Source: Bidens hawaiensis
Lineage: Eukaryota; Streptophyta; Magnoliopsida; Asterales; Asteraceae
Length of the DNA stretch: 64,000 bases
NCBI GenBank assembly: GCA_021521415.1
Contig: JAIQDT010004230.1
Coordinates: 186,001 to 250,000 of the forward strand
Direction of reading: 5' to 3'
Below, one piece after another: positions 21,847-31,356 of the stretch. The first letter of the stretch is position 1, and every line of letters starts with the position of its first letter. A model generated the notes under the pieces. It saw nothing but the letters and a program-made list of their open reading frames with translations. It had not been told where the DNA came from and did no database searches. A program made the position numbers and the translations under genes.

Positions 21847-22096
21847 AACTTCAAGGAAAGAGAAACCAATAAAAAAAGTAAAAATACTATATCTAATTAT
21901 ATTTTTATCTCTGAAAATTAAAAGGATTTCATTTAGGAAATGAATCCCCATTAAATTTTAACTGTTATTTTTCATTAATAGTTTTTATCTTTTAATAAAG
22001 TATGGCATATCGGTCGGCATGTTGTGTTTTATTTAGTTTGAAGAAAAAAATTAATTACAAATTTAATTAGTTCGTATTTATATGATTAGTTAAAAA

Positions 22097-22404
22097 CAAT
22101 GTATTCATACCGGATCGGCTAGCGAACCGGATGGCCTACCGGTTCACCGGTTCAACCGGTCGAATCGGCCGAACAAATTTGGTCAAAAAATGACGGATCA
22201 AGCTTAAAAAATGATTTTTTCAATAAAAAAATGATTTTTTCATAAAAAATGTTTTTTTTTCTTAGAAAACCGGTTCAACCGGTCTGGTTTTCCGGTTCGA
22301 CCGGCCGGTTCCCTGTCAACCGAGCGAACTATGTGAACCGGACCGGTCGGTGGACCGAATCGGTCGGACCGGTTCGACCGTCCGGTCCGGTTTCAACAAC
22401 ATTG
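22097..22404. mobile_element. hAT-type MITE (CAATGT ends) nested in copy B, 308 bp
   Basis: The terminal repeats are CAATGTATT and, inverted, CAATGTTGT. The octamer GTTAAAAA is perfectly duplicated at 22089-22096 and 22405-22412. Copy A has the empty site (TTAGTTAAAAAAACTCAC). The interior is packed with ACCGGT-type blocks, many of them palindromic, towards both ends. Confidence 0.9.
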
Positions 22405-22827
22405 GTTAAAAATAACTCACTCGCTATTCTATCACTTGACATGTTCTCGCCTAGTGTATCTTGACCCTCACAGATAAAAAGTTCCGGATCCGCCACTGTG
22501 TCAAGCTCAATGGTTAAAGCACTTACTTGGAGAATTAACTGGCTAGAAGGTAGAGAAGATAACTCTAAAGGTTGACAACATTTCAGCAATAGCGCTTATG
22601 AAGAATCCAGTGTTTCATGGAAGGAGCAAACATATTGACACACGTTATCATTTTATTAGAGAGTGTGTGGAAGACAGACACATCAATGTGGAGCATATTA
22701 GCGGTGAATTACAAAAGGCGGATATTCTTACAAAGGCACTCACAAGACTCAAGTTTTTGCAACTATGAGGCAAATGCTCGGTGTTCAAGATCTACAACAA
22801 GAAGATGATCGTGATTATGGGAGTGAA

Positions 22828-23132
22828 TGAAGAATTAATCACTCGTCATCAAAGTATAGGGTCGTAGGGTAATTAGTTAAAATTATGTTTAAGTTATACT
22901 TAAACATGCATGTAAAGTCTAGAGTCTAGATGTGTCAAATTGGAAGATTGCAACTTCCATGTACACATGTCAAGTTATGATTGGTCTATGTAATCTATAA
23001 ATAGGGCCAATAATTGTACGTTTAAATCACTCAATCCAAGTTCAAGTTATTAAATAAAGATTATTGTTCATATCATCTTGTTCATCTTGTTTCTATATCA
23101 ATTCATAATCAAAGATCTAGTTTGGGCCAACA
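22828..23132 (+). repeat. Copia 1 3' LTR
   Basis: TGAAGAATTAATCACTCG to TTTGGGCCAACA, followed directly by the TTTTT target duplication. The purine-rich stretch before it (ATTATGGGAG) is a weak polypurine tract. Confidence 0.9.
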
Positions 23133-23137
23133 TTTTT

Positions 23138-23740
23138 AACCACCAAACGGAACAACTTACTTAGGTCGACTCCAGACGATTAGAACTCCAAGGAGATTCT
23201 AAAAATATGCATCCAAGGTCCCGTATAAGAGAGTTTTACTGGACCATGATCTCAAAAAATGATGAAAATATTATATCGCCTTCCACCAAAGTTTGTCTCT
23301 CGTTTTTAAATTGCCACCACCATTTTACTAACAATGAGATGTTTGCATCGCTTAAAGAACCCAAACCAAGATCACCGTACTTTGATTGGGGCTGACACTT
23401 TCTCCCAAGCTACCCAATTTATCTTCGACTTTTCTTCCGAGCCTCCCAAAAAAAAAAACTCTTCGTAACTGGTCCAACTTTTCCAAAAGAACCTGGTCGG
23501 CACTTTATATAATGAGAATTAATAATATGTGGACAAGGAATTCATAACTGACCTCAAAATCGTGATTAGTCTAGTTTCTCGCTTTCCACCTAGAGAATCT
23601 TTATTTAAGCCGTTCGACCACCGGGTCCCACAGATATATTAAACTCATATTGCAACCAATCTGAAGCCCCAAATATTTGACTGGAATTTGCCTCACCTTA
23701 ACCTCAATAGCTGTGCTAGACTATCCTTTTCAGTTGCACT
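23138..23740 (-). pseudogene. LINE (L1-type) ORF2 reverse transcriptase fragment
   Basis: Reading down from about 23740, the minus strand gives RQIPVKYLGLQIGCNMSL and WDPVVERLK, the conserved block after the RT core. A WGG-like block and YGDLGLGSLSDANISLLVKW follow, in two or three frames. This precedes the domain at 15400-16135 in ORF2 order. The main RT catalytic core, which would lie further upstream (higher coordinates), is not present, so the LINE is 5' truncated, as is usual, or deleted. Confidence 0.82.
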
Positions 23741-24658
23741 TATCTTTATTCCAAAAATAAGGCTTTTTGATGTTTTTATTTGGTGTCAGGTTTAAAATTT
23801 AAATTAGAGTTGGATCAATATTATTAAATGTATCTAATAAAAAATATTTAAAACTTTATAATCAAATATTTTGGTCCGATATGGTTTTTTTACGATCGGT
23901 TTTAGTATAAACCCTAAACTAAACCATTTGTAATGAAACCAAATCATTGACCTGTTTAGAGGATTTTAAACCAAGCCATTAACACCCTGTTCATAACCAT
24001 GACTTATAAACATACTACTTTTGTTGTAGTTCACAAGTAAGCTGTTTTATGTTTCTTTAGTTAAAGACAACGGAAATAAGAAAAATACTAGACCACAGAA
24101 TATTTAAAAATTAAAAATGATAAAGTATTCTTTTAACTTTTTTAACTTAAAAAACATTCAATCAAACGGACCAGTTCCCACAATCTCCCATTATGTACCT
24201 TCACCGTATGATCAGTGATAATTTAACGACGGAGATCGTCTTAGTTCTTTAGTTGCGATCGCCTTTGTTGCCGTGGTCTTGATATCAAAATGTCGACCCC
24301 ACACCTGTTCAGTGGCTGCGATTTTACAGCCACCTCCGGCGCAGAATATGGTGAGTAAGTTTGTTGCCAGACCTGTAATTAAACCCAACGAACAAGAACA
24401 ATGGTATATTCGTGTTTGTTAATCAAACATTAAACGAACACGAACATGGACACTTAATAGTTAATAGGACAAATATTTGTGTTCATCCGTTCGTTTAAAA
24501 ATTGAACAAGTTAAACGAACAGCTCATGAACAAATATGAAACAACGTATACGCACACAAACAAACAAATATAAAATATTAAGTAGATAATTCATCCTCCA
24601 AAATGAACATAAACGATTCGGATCAATCAGTCTACCCATACCAATGCATTTAAATACC
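23741..24658. other. Repeat-derived intergenic sequence with a possible orphan exon
   Basis: Mostly A/T-rich repeat sequence. Around 24380-24560 AAACGAACACGAACATG-type blocks resemble the hAT-like element at 8005-9272. The only gene-like signal is the short frame with a splice donor at 24290-24350. Confidence 0.4.
24290..24350 (+). pseudogene. Possible orphan first exon with a splice donor
   Basis: An ATG at 24290 opens 20 codons (MSTPHLFSGCDFTATSGAEY plus one base), ending at ATG|GTGAGTAAGT, a near-consensus donor. The segment is GC-richer than its surroundings. No downstream exon or family could be recognised. It may be a fragment of a host gene carried by a transposon, or chance. Confidence 0.25.
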
Positions 24659-24663
24659 GGTTT

Positions 24664-24857
24664 AAATAATTTTGGTATAACAATATATTATAGAAAAATA
24701 TATGATGTAAATACAAAATAGCCTAATGGCTATATATCACCACAGTTACAACGGCTAGTCTTCCATTAAGCTAAGGAAGTCAATATGGAAGGTGAATGTG
24801 GCACATATTAAAAGAGATATGGAGCTAGTATCATGGAAATATATATCATATCTTTTA
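24664..24857 (-). repeat. Copia 2 3' LTR
   Basis: Matches the 5' LTR apart from two short indels. On the minus strand it starts TAAAAGATATGATATATATT and ends ACCAAAATTATTT, not the canonical TG...CA. The polypurine tract CTTGAGGGGATG precedes it. Confidence 0.85.
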
Positions 24858-24864
24858 CATCCCC

Positions 24865-25464
24865 TCAAGTTAAAGCATGAAGATCTTTAATGCCCAACTT
24901 GTCGAGTAATGTGCGGAAATGTTGTGTGCCCAAAGGTTTTGTTAGAACGTCGGTGACTTGCATCTTCGTAGATACCCGCATGGGGATTATTTCTTTTGAC
25001 TCAACTCGTTCTCTAACAAAATAGCAATCCATCTCGACATATTTTGTTCCTTCATGAAAAACCAGATTAGTGGCTATGTGACGAGCAGCTTGGTTATCAC
25101 AAAATAATTGAGTAGGTCTGGTGGGTGGCATTTCTAGTTCCCTTAAAAGCCATCACATCCATAATATTTCTCCAACCACGGCTGCCATGGCACGATATTC
25201 GGCTTCGGCCGATGACCGAGAAACAATGGATTGTTTTTTCGATTTCCAAGATACAAGTGCTCCTCCCAAAAGAAGTACGTATCCAGTTTGGGACCGTCTG
25301 GTGAATGGACAACCTAACCAGTCCGAGTCGCAATAAACCGTGAGACTTGTACCACCTTTTTTTGGTAGAAGAATTCCTTGACCCGAGGTGGCTTTAAGAT
25401 ATCGCAAAACATGGTTAGTGGCTTCCATATGACTTTGCCTCGGGTCTCCAACGAATTGGCTCAA
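24865..25464 (-). pseudogene. Copia 2 RNase H
   Basis: Typical copia RNase H: QSHMEATNHVLRYLKAT, TVYCDSDWLGCP, SWKSKKQSIVSRSSAEAEYR with its acidic residues, then LFCDNQAARHIATN and KYVEMDCYFVRERV, ending QVTDVLTKPLG. One frameshift near 25130 separates two overlapping frames. Confidence 0.92.
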
Positions 25465-25467
25465 AAA

Positions 25468-26319
25468 TTAATGGCGTAAGTAATATCGGGCCTTGTAGTT
25501 TGTAGGTAGAGAAGTCTCCCAATTATTCTTCGATATTGAATTGCCGTCCATTTGTGGCTCTTTGTCACATTTATCCAATTTTAAGTTTTGTTCCATTGGA
25601 AACGGACTTGGACGACAACCCATCATTCCCGTGTCTTCCAAAATATCGAGGGTATATTTCCGTTGGCTTAGAACTAACCCCTCCTTGGTGCGTGCCACTT
25701 CGATTCCAAGGGAAAACTTTAATGAACCAAGATCCTTGATGCTAAAATTTTTGTCTAGAAATGTTTTAATTTCTTGAATTTTATTGGAATCCTTACCTAC
25801 GATGATAACATCGTCAACGTAAATGAGTGCAGCCACGAATATGCGTTTTGTTTTGTAAATGAAGAGGGAGGGGTCGGCGCCGGTTTGTTTGAAATATATT
25901 TCAATCAAGGAAGTGGTGAATTTTTCATACCAATTCCTTGACACTTGATTGAGCCCATAAAGTGATTTCTTTAACTTGCAAACCCTATTTTCATCTTGCT
26001 TTCCGAACCCTTGAGGTATTTTCATATAAACATCTTCGTGCAAGTCTCCATGTAGGAAGGCATTGTTAACGTCAAGTTGATGGATGTGCCACCCTTTCTT
26101 TATGGCCACGGCTAACAAACTTCGTACAGTTACCAATTTGGCGACGGGCGCAAAGGTTTCACGAAAATCTATGCCTTCCATTTGTGTGAAACCTTTGGCC
26201 ACAAGACGAGCCTTGTACATTTCAACATCTCCATTTGGTTTATATTTTATCTTGTACACCCATTTTGAATTTATAGCATGCTTTCCTTCTGGTAACTTTT
26301 CAAAGTGTCCTGGTTCCAT
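25468..26319 (-). CDS. Copia 2 reverse transcriptase (open frame of 283 codons)
   Basis: The frame covers most of the copia RT: KWVYKIKYKPNGDVEMYKAR, VAKGFTQMEGIDFRETFAPV, VNNAFLHGDLHEDVYM, KSLYGLNQVSRNWYEKF and LIYVDDVIIVG, with the catalytic YVDD intact. It ends in a frameshift before RNase H (ISKNNWETSLP). In the intact parent it would be part of one gag-pol polyprotein. The preceding linker (26320-26740) is poorly open. Confidence 0.9.
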   Translation of the reverse strand: MEPGHFEKLPEGKHAINSKWVYKIKYKPNGDVEMYKARLVAKGFTQMEGIDFRETFAPVAKLVTVRSLLAVAIKKGWHIHQLDVNNAFLHGDLHEDVYMKIPQGFGKQDENRVCKLKKSLYGLNQVSRNWYEKFTTSLIEIYFKQTGADPSLFIYKTKRIFVAALIYVDDVIIVGKDSNKIQEIKTFLDKNFSIKDLGSLKFSLGIEVARTKEGLVLSQRKYTLDILEDTGMMGCRPSPFPMEQNLKLDKCDKEPQMDGNSISKNNWETSLPTNYKARYYLRH

Positions 26320-26742
26320 TTTCTTCGAGTGCTTGAATTTCCTTTTTCATCGCTTCCCTCAACATCGGATTTTTAATAGCATGGTTAAAATGTTTTGGCT
26401 CACTATTGGTAGTAATGGCCGATAAAAAAGCTTTTATGTTTATTAGTAAAATTATTATAAAAAATAAAGTGAGCTAGAGGATGTATCGTCGAGGACTGTT
26501 GATTGGAAGTTGATTGCTCATGGTCTATAGATTGGGGTAGTCGTACTTCGTAATCATTGAGATGCTTTGGTCGAGATTGGGTTCTTTTTTCTTTTTGCGG
26601 TTGCAAGCTTGCTGTATCAGTTTGTTCTAGTGAGCCTTCTTCAGCCCAGTGGCATTATCTACTTGATCAGACAGTGGGCTTTGGGGAATGTTGGAACTGG
26701 GTTGGTTAGAATGTGGGTTTTCTTCAGGCCCAATGTTGTCAT

Positions 26743-27792
26743 TTATCTCTTGGGCCACATTATTTGGAGGAATTTGGTTTTGGCTATTCTCAACATTTGT
26801 TGGTTCTTGTTGGAGGGTGCCCTGGCTTCTAGTCCAATATTATTATCAGCAGTAGCATATTCTTTGTAATATATATCTTTGATCGGATCCCACCATTGTG
26901 GTGGAACAAAAACCTCTTCTTCTTCTACGGGGGAATTTATGAAGGTAAAAATATTTTCAACGAATTTCACAGCTCTAGATAGTATAGTTTTCTTGTTTTT
27001 AACATCATAAGTTTTATACCCTTTTGTACCACGAGGGTACCCTATAAAAACCCGCGGGGTCCCTCTTTCTACAAACTTATCTCCCCTTGTTTCTGTGCTT
27101 CTATAATAGGCTAAACAACCAAAAACCCTCATATGTTCATATCGGGGTTTTTGGCCGTATAGTAGTTCGTAAGGGTTTTGTTTTCAATTACCTCTGATGG
27201 CAAACGATTTATGATATATGTGGCGGTAAGAATGCATTCTCCCCAAAAACGTGTCGGTAAGTTTGCCTCTAACGTTAGGGCTCGGGCAATTTCCAAGAGG
27301 TGTTTATGTTTTCGTTCCACCACACCGTTTTGTTGTGGTGTGTGTGGACAAGTGGGTTCCAAAAAAAATCCCCTCTTTGGCATAAAAATTTAGCATATAA
27401 TTTGATGTGAACTCGCCTCCATTATCACATCGGATTCTTTTAATATTTTTCTCAAATTGAGTTTGTACCATTTTGTGAAAATCTACAAGGCAAGTGTTAG
27501 CATCGTGTTTGTGTTTAAGAAGAAAAACCCATACAGCTCTACTAAAATCGTCTACTATTGTTAAAAAATAGTTTGCTTGTGTGAGGGAAGGTATGCGCTA
27601 TTTCCCCCAAATGTCAGAATGCAATAAGTCGAAAAAAGCACTTGTTTTAGTAATACTAACATGAAAAGGCAATCTGGAAAACTTGGCCTTAACATAAGAA
27701 TCATAAACGTCATTAGTTTTAAAAGAAGAATTCTTAAGGAAATCAACATAAGCAAGTTTAGAGTTTGAGGCATGGCCTAATCTGTTTGCCAA
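26743..27792 (-). pseudogene. Copia 2 integrase
   Basis: Pieces in three frames: GHASNSKLAYVDF and FDLLHSDIWG (first acidic residue), a damaged central part around 27420-27560, then TPQQNGVVERKHKHLLEIAR (catalytic Glu), FWGECILTATYIINRLPS and the C-terminal MRVFGCLAYYRSTET and RVFIGYPRGTKGYK. Frameshifts near 27130, 27390 and 27600. Confidence 0.9.
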
Positions 27793-27808
27793 GTATCAAT
27801 TGTTGTCA

Positions 27809-28201
27809 TCATCGCTTTTCTATTGTATCCAACCACCCCATATTGTATAGACCATTCTTGCAATCACCCAGTCCAATCAATGTCCTCGAACTCAAGCCTT
27901 GCATTACACAAAAATCGGGAAAAAAGGTTACAGCGCATTGAAGGTCTTGTGATAATTTACTAACAGATAAGAGATTGCATTTAAAATCGGGAACGTGAAG
28001 GACCCCTTTTATAACCATCCCGTTGGGTAGAGTGTAGTTGCCTCTACCCTCAACGGGTATGGATTCACCATTTGGTATGATCACGGGTGATTCGTATATT
28101 TTTCTTATTTTATTTTGAAGTAAAAAGTCTTTACAAATAATATGCTTGGTAGCGCCCGAGTCTATCACCCACTCACCTTCTTGACCGATATTACCTGTCA
28201 T
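27809..28201 (-). CDS. Copia 2 protease and GAG-pre-integrase
   Basis: The frame contains WVIDSGATKHIICKDF, the aspartic protease active site, followed by the flap-like PNGMVIKGVLHVPDFKCNLL and VSKLSQDLQCAVTF. The catalytic Asp is intact, in contrast to copia 1. It lies directly upstream of the integrase in element order. Confidence 0.88.
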   Translation of the reverse strand: MTGNIGQEGEWVIDSGATKHIICKDFLLQNKIRKIYESPVIIPNGESIPVEGRGNYTLPNGMVIKGVLHVPDFKCNLLSVSKLSQDLQCAVTFFPDFCVMQGLSSRTLIGLGDCKNGLYNMGWLDTIEKR

Positions 28202-28390
28202 GTTGGTAGTAGGAGGACTTTATTGATTAGAGGTGGGTTTCATGTTACCGAAGATTTTAATAAACTGCTGGTACTGCTCGTTGGTTAGTCCCTGAATTTG
28301 ACTTGTCTCCCCCTCAACACAAGAAACCATTGGCTTTCCTTTCTCTTGCTTTCCCTTACCTAGCCACCACTCTCTGGATACCCAATAAGC

Positions 28391-29622
28391 TTAAAAACAC
28401 CCATCCTTGTTATGCCCATCCTTTCCACAATGATCACAATGATCAACCTGTTGTTTTCTATCCTTTCGAATGGTTTTGCTATGTGGCAGATTTGTATCAC
28501 GTTTCTTTGACACAAAAGCTTGGAACGCGGAAGAATCATTTGTGGATCGTTTGAGACCGGAGACAGCCCTTTGTTGTTCGTCATCGAACACCAAATGGTA
28601 GGCTGCTCTAACACTGCATTCTGGAGTTTTTTATTTAAGGGATTAGAAAAGAAAATATAAGAAAATTTTTCTTTTTTCATTCTTGAGTTTTTTCATTAAA
28701 AGAAAAGAAAGAGAATGGAAGGAAAAATTAAGACTTTTTTCCTTCAAAACTTTCCTGTCAAATATGGCCAGATTGTGAAGGAAAATTTATATCTCATTAC
28801 CATATTACCAATTTACCCTATCTTAATTCTCTTTTCCATATTGCTATGAGGACATAATTGTAAAATTACAATTTTTTTTCTATCTTTTCCTTCCAATCTA
28901 ACTCAAGAATGTAATAAACACTTTATTTTCTTTTCTTTTATTTTAACTCGAGAATGTCTTTTAAGTATATAATTTCTTTTTCTTTCTTCCTCTATCCAAT
29001 CTTATCATTTCTTTTCCTTGTATTTTAAACCCGAGAATACAGTGTAAGAGTTGGAGTTGGTTGCATGGCTAGTATTTGTGTTCTTCCCAATCTCACACAC
29101 ACAACCATTACAGTCACATGCGGGAGTCAAAAGAACTGTTTTTATTTCATCCCAAAGAGATCGGAGTTTTGTGAAATACGCGGAAACAGACACACCTTCC
29201 TATTTGGTCGTGATTAAAGTCTGTTTCAACTCGTACGCTCGTGGTGCGCTTTCTTTGCCAAAACATTTTTTAAGATCTGCCCAAATATCTTGGGCGGTCG
29301 TAGCATACCCCACACTCGTTCGTATCTCCTTCTCCATAGTGGTGTTTAACCAGCCTTTAATCATGGTGTCACACCTCATCCAAGCCATGTTGGTGTTAGC
29401 GCTTGGTTCTGGTTTCTTGATCGACCCATCAATGAAACCGACTTTGTTTTTTGCGAATAAGAAATTGAGCATTTCTTTAGACCAATCGTTGTAATTCCCG
29501 TCGGTTAGGACATCGTTGACGTGTAGTTGCCTTGGATAATCTGATGCATGTATGTAATATGGAGAGGTGTTAGCGGAGGCCCCTCCATTGTTTTTGGTGT
29601 GTCTTCTTTACTGTCGGCCATG
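28391..29622 (-). pseudogene. Copia 2 gag, interrupted by a MITE
   Basis: An ATG at 29622 opens MADSKEDTPKTMEGPPLTP. After a frameshift the UBN2-type gag domain follows (EMLNFLFAKNKVGFIDGSI, NMAWMRCDTMIKGWL, IWADLKKCFGKESAPR). The C-terminal part resumes below the MITE (VFDDEQQRAVSG) and ends with the zinc knuckle CDHCGKDGHNKDGC, all ligands present. The frames on the two sides of the MITE do not join directly, so some sequence was also lost or shifted. Confidence 0.85.
28612..29044. mobile_element. MITE in copia 2 gag, 433 bp, 3-bp TSD
   Basis: The ends CACTGCATTCTGGAGTTT and, inverted, CACTGTATTCTCGGGTTT are similar. TAA is duplicated at 28609-28611 and 29045-29047. The termini recur internally (CATTCTTGAGTTTTTT near 28679; AACTCAAGAATG and AACTCGAGAATG near 28900-28960), so the ends are layered. 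A CACT start with a 3-bp duplication suits the CACTA superfamily; a TWA target would also suit PIF/Harbinger. Noncoding. Confidence 0.8.
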
Positions 29623-29687
29623 GTAATTGGCAGTTTAGAGGTTAGGGTTTTCTTTTTGGTTAAGTTTTGAAAATATGTTTATAAGGA

Positions 29688-29700
29688 GGCTGTGATACCA
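29688..29700 (-). other. Copia 2 primer binding site
   Basis: On the minus strand TGGTATCACAGCC directly follows the 5' LTR. It matches the initiator-Met tRNA complement with one change, and it fixes the LTR end. Confidence 0.85.
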
Positions 29701-29915
29701 TAATAAATTTGGTATAATAATATATTATAGAAAAATATATGATGCAAATACAAAATAGCTAAATGGCTATATATCACCACAGTTACAACGGCTAGTCCTT
29801 CCATTAAGTCAAGAATTAAGGAAGTCAATATGAAAGGTGAATATAGCACGTATTAAAAGATATACGGAGCTAGAAGTTGGAGCTAGTATCATGGAAATAT
29901 ATATCATATCTTTTA
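29701..29915 (-). repeat. Copia 2 5' LTR
   Basis: Direct repeat of the 3' LTR. On the minus strand it runs from TAAAAGATATG to CCAAATTTATTA. It is longer than the 3' copy through two short tandem-like insertions near 29808-29880. Confidence 0.85.
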
Positions 29916-30129
29916 GGTTTCACATTCAATTCAGAGCACAATTCTATTATCGTTTCTTACACGACATTTGCACCAAAGATTATTATAAGATTGTAACTTA
30001 AATCCTATAATCACCCATAAAAATACATTTAGCCTAAGGGCTTGAACACATAACCAAATCACAAGAAATTGAAAAGCAAACATTAAGATGTTCTTAGAAA
30101 GCATAAAGATAAAAACAAACATTAAGATG

Positions 30130-30461
30130 CTAGATACCACCACACATATCAGAAGGTGAAACCAAACTTTCCACATACTCCTTTGCTCGATTATCCTCGA
30201 AATAAAAAATATAGTCTCGTCCCTTCACATCATCGAGATTGTTGAGCCTCTTGTGTGAATGTGTCGATGTATCATAGCAAATTGTACTAAGCCATTTGCC
30301 ATAAGAATTTTTCCATTATCCAAAATACAAATAGGGTAGAACATGTGGCACCACTCATTTCCCAAATCCAAATTGAATGTGAATGAATGTGTTTTCATCC
30401 ATGAATGATAATTATTCATCAACCACAAATGAAATGTAGTGATTTTGACGTTCTTCATCAA
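30130..30461 (-). pseudogene. F-box-associated (FBA) domain remnant
   Basis: One frame reads SWMKTHSFTFNLDLGNEW and PICILDNGKILMANG. The pattern of a tryptophan-containing strand, then a hydrophobic strand with NGK, is typical of the FBA domain of plant F-box proteins. A second frame continues STICYDTSTHSHKRLNNL, ending YVESLVSPSDMCG and a stop at 30130. The N-terminal F-box is absent and a frameshift lies near 30290. It is a decayed fragment of a host gene family that adapts substrates to SCF ubiquitin ligases. The assignment rests on pattern, not on a search. Confidence 0.5.
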
Positions 30462-30535
30462 AAAAATACGTTGTCTATGGATCCCAAAAGACGCATTATG
30501 CCACGGACTCCAACAGGTAGCTCTATCTTCAAAAA

Positions 30536-30559
30536 CAACAAAACGAATCTATATATTTC

Positions 30560-30590
<31 letters not shown>

Positions 30591-31002
30591 CACCCGGACC
30601 GACACGAAAACATCGAAATGAACCTAGATATTTCACGTTTTATATATAGTTTTCACCCGAACCGACACGAAAACATCGAAACAAACCTATATATTTCACT
30701 TTTTTATATAGTTTTCACCCAAAACCGACACGAAAAAAACGAAACGAATCTATATATTTCAAATTTTATATATATAATTCACCTGGCATGAAAACATCGA
30801 AACGAACCTATATATTTCACTTTTTTATATAGTTTTCACCCGAACCGACACGAAAACAGCGAAATGAACCTATATATTTCATGTTTTATATATATTTCAC
30901 CCGAACCGACACGAAAACATTGAAACGAACCTATATATTTCATTTTTTTATATAGTTTTCACCCGAACCGAACACGGACACATCGAAACGAACCAATATA
31001 TC

Positions 31003-31012
<10 letters not shown>
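30536..31012. repeat. Minisatellite of about 60-bp units
   Basis: About eight units of CGAACCTATATATTTCAC, then a TATATAGTTTTCAC stretch, then CCGAACCGACACGAAAACAT. Length varies (48-66 bp) through the TA part. Point differences between units indicate an array with some age. Confidence 0.88.

Positions 31013-31044
<32 letters not shown>
31005..31044. repeat. (TA)n microsatellite
   Basis: About 40 bases of AT repeat ending the minisatellite. The following 31045-31356 is unassigned A/T-rich sequence. Confidence 0.9.
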
Positions 31045-31045
<1 letters not shown>

Positions 31046-31356
31046 CTTCTGAAATGATCAAATATCTATTACAACGAACAACACAAACATTTTTTATATA
31101 TATAACACGAACGCAATAACATACAACAAAACACCCGAATTACTAATTTCGGGATAATACATAACAATAACATACATCACCTAACGATAATACATATTAA
31201 TTTTGGGATAATACATAATAGTTTAGCCTCCACCTCCTCCGGTAGACGATGCGTGCTTGGCCTGCAAAAAGCCTAAAACGAAGTGAAATTCGTCCTTGGA
31301 TCCGGATCTGCACCCGAATATTAATTACAATCGGAATTTTGAATACATTTCGATTG

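Larger units (their letters stand above)
21584..22498. mobile_element. hAT-like element, copy B, 915 bp, in copia 1 RNase H
   Basis: CAGGGGCGGAT at the left and the inverted right end CAGTGGCGGATCC form the terminal repeats. The octamer TGTCAAGC is perfectly duplicated at 21576-21583 and 22499-22506, the hallmark size for hAT. Removing the element restores a typical RNase H stretch across the target. A 308-bp MITE (22097-22404) and a GAA microsatellite make it longer than copy A. No transposase. Confidence 0.9.
19345..22780 (+). pseudogene. Copia 1 reverse transcriptase and RNase H, interrupted twice
   Basis: RT begins near 19760 (RWIDAMKVELDSI, KWVFKTKKD) and continues through VYVDDLIVT at about 20329-20355, the catalytic YVDD. 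It is cut by hAT-like copy A at 20394-20985 and resumes with FEMSDLGLLAYYLGIEV. RNase H (about 21280-21583) has the SDSSYG motif. It is cut by copy B and resumes at 22507 with HFIRE and KADILTKAL. Several stops and frameshifts exist besides the insertions. Confidence 0.88.
16136..23132 (+). mobile_element. Copia 1: Ty1-copia retrotransposon, inserted in a LINE relic
   Basis: Two LTRs of about 320 and 305 bp with TG...CA ends bound the element. The 5-bp target duplication TTTTT lies at 16131-16135 and 23133-23137. The order gag, protease, integrase, RT, RNase H is that of Ty1-copia. It is not autonomous: gag and RT have frameshifts and stops, and two hAT-like elements (20394-20985 and 21584-22498) sit in the RT and RNase H regions. 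Without those and the nested MITE the element is about 5.5 kb. Confidence 0.93.
24664..29915 (-). mobile_element. Copia 2: Ty1-copia retrotransposon
   Basis: A full copia gene order lies on the minus strand between two LTRs of 215 bp (5', 29701-29915) and 194 bp (3', 24664-24857). The 5-bp duplication GGTTT is at 24659-24663 and 29916-29920. The primer binding site and polypurine tract are present. Several frameshifts and a MITE in gag make it non-autonomous, though long frames survive for RT, integrase and protease, so it is moderately young. Confidence 0.92.

Noticed and set aside
26084..26869. Plus-strand frames with hydrophobic segments (113 and 100 codons)
   Set aside because: Antisense to copia 2 RT and integrase; hydrophobicity comes from the complement of charged codons.
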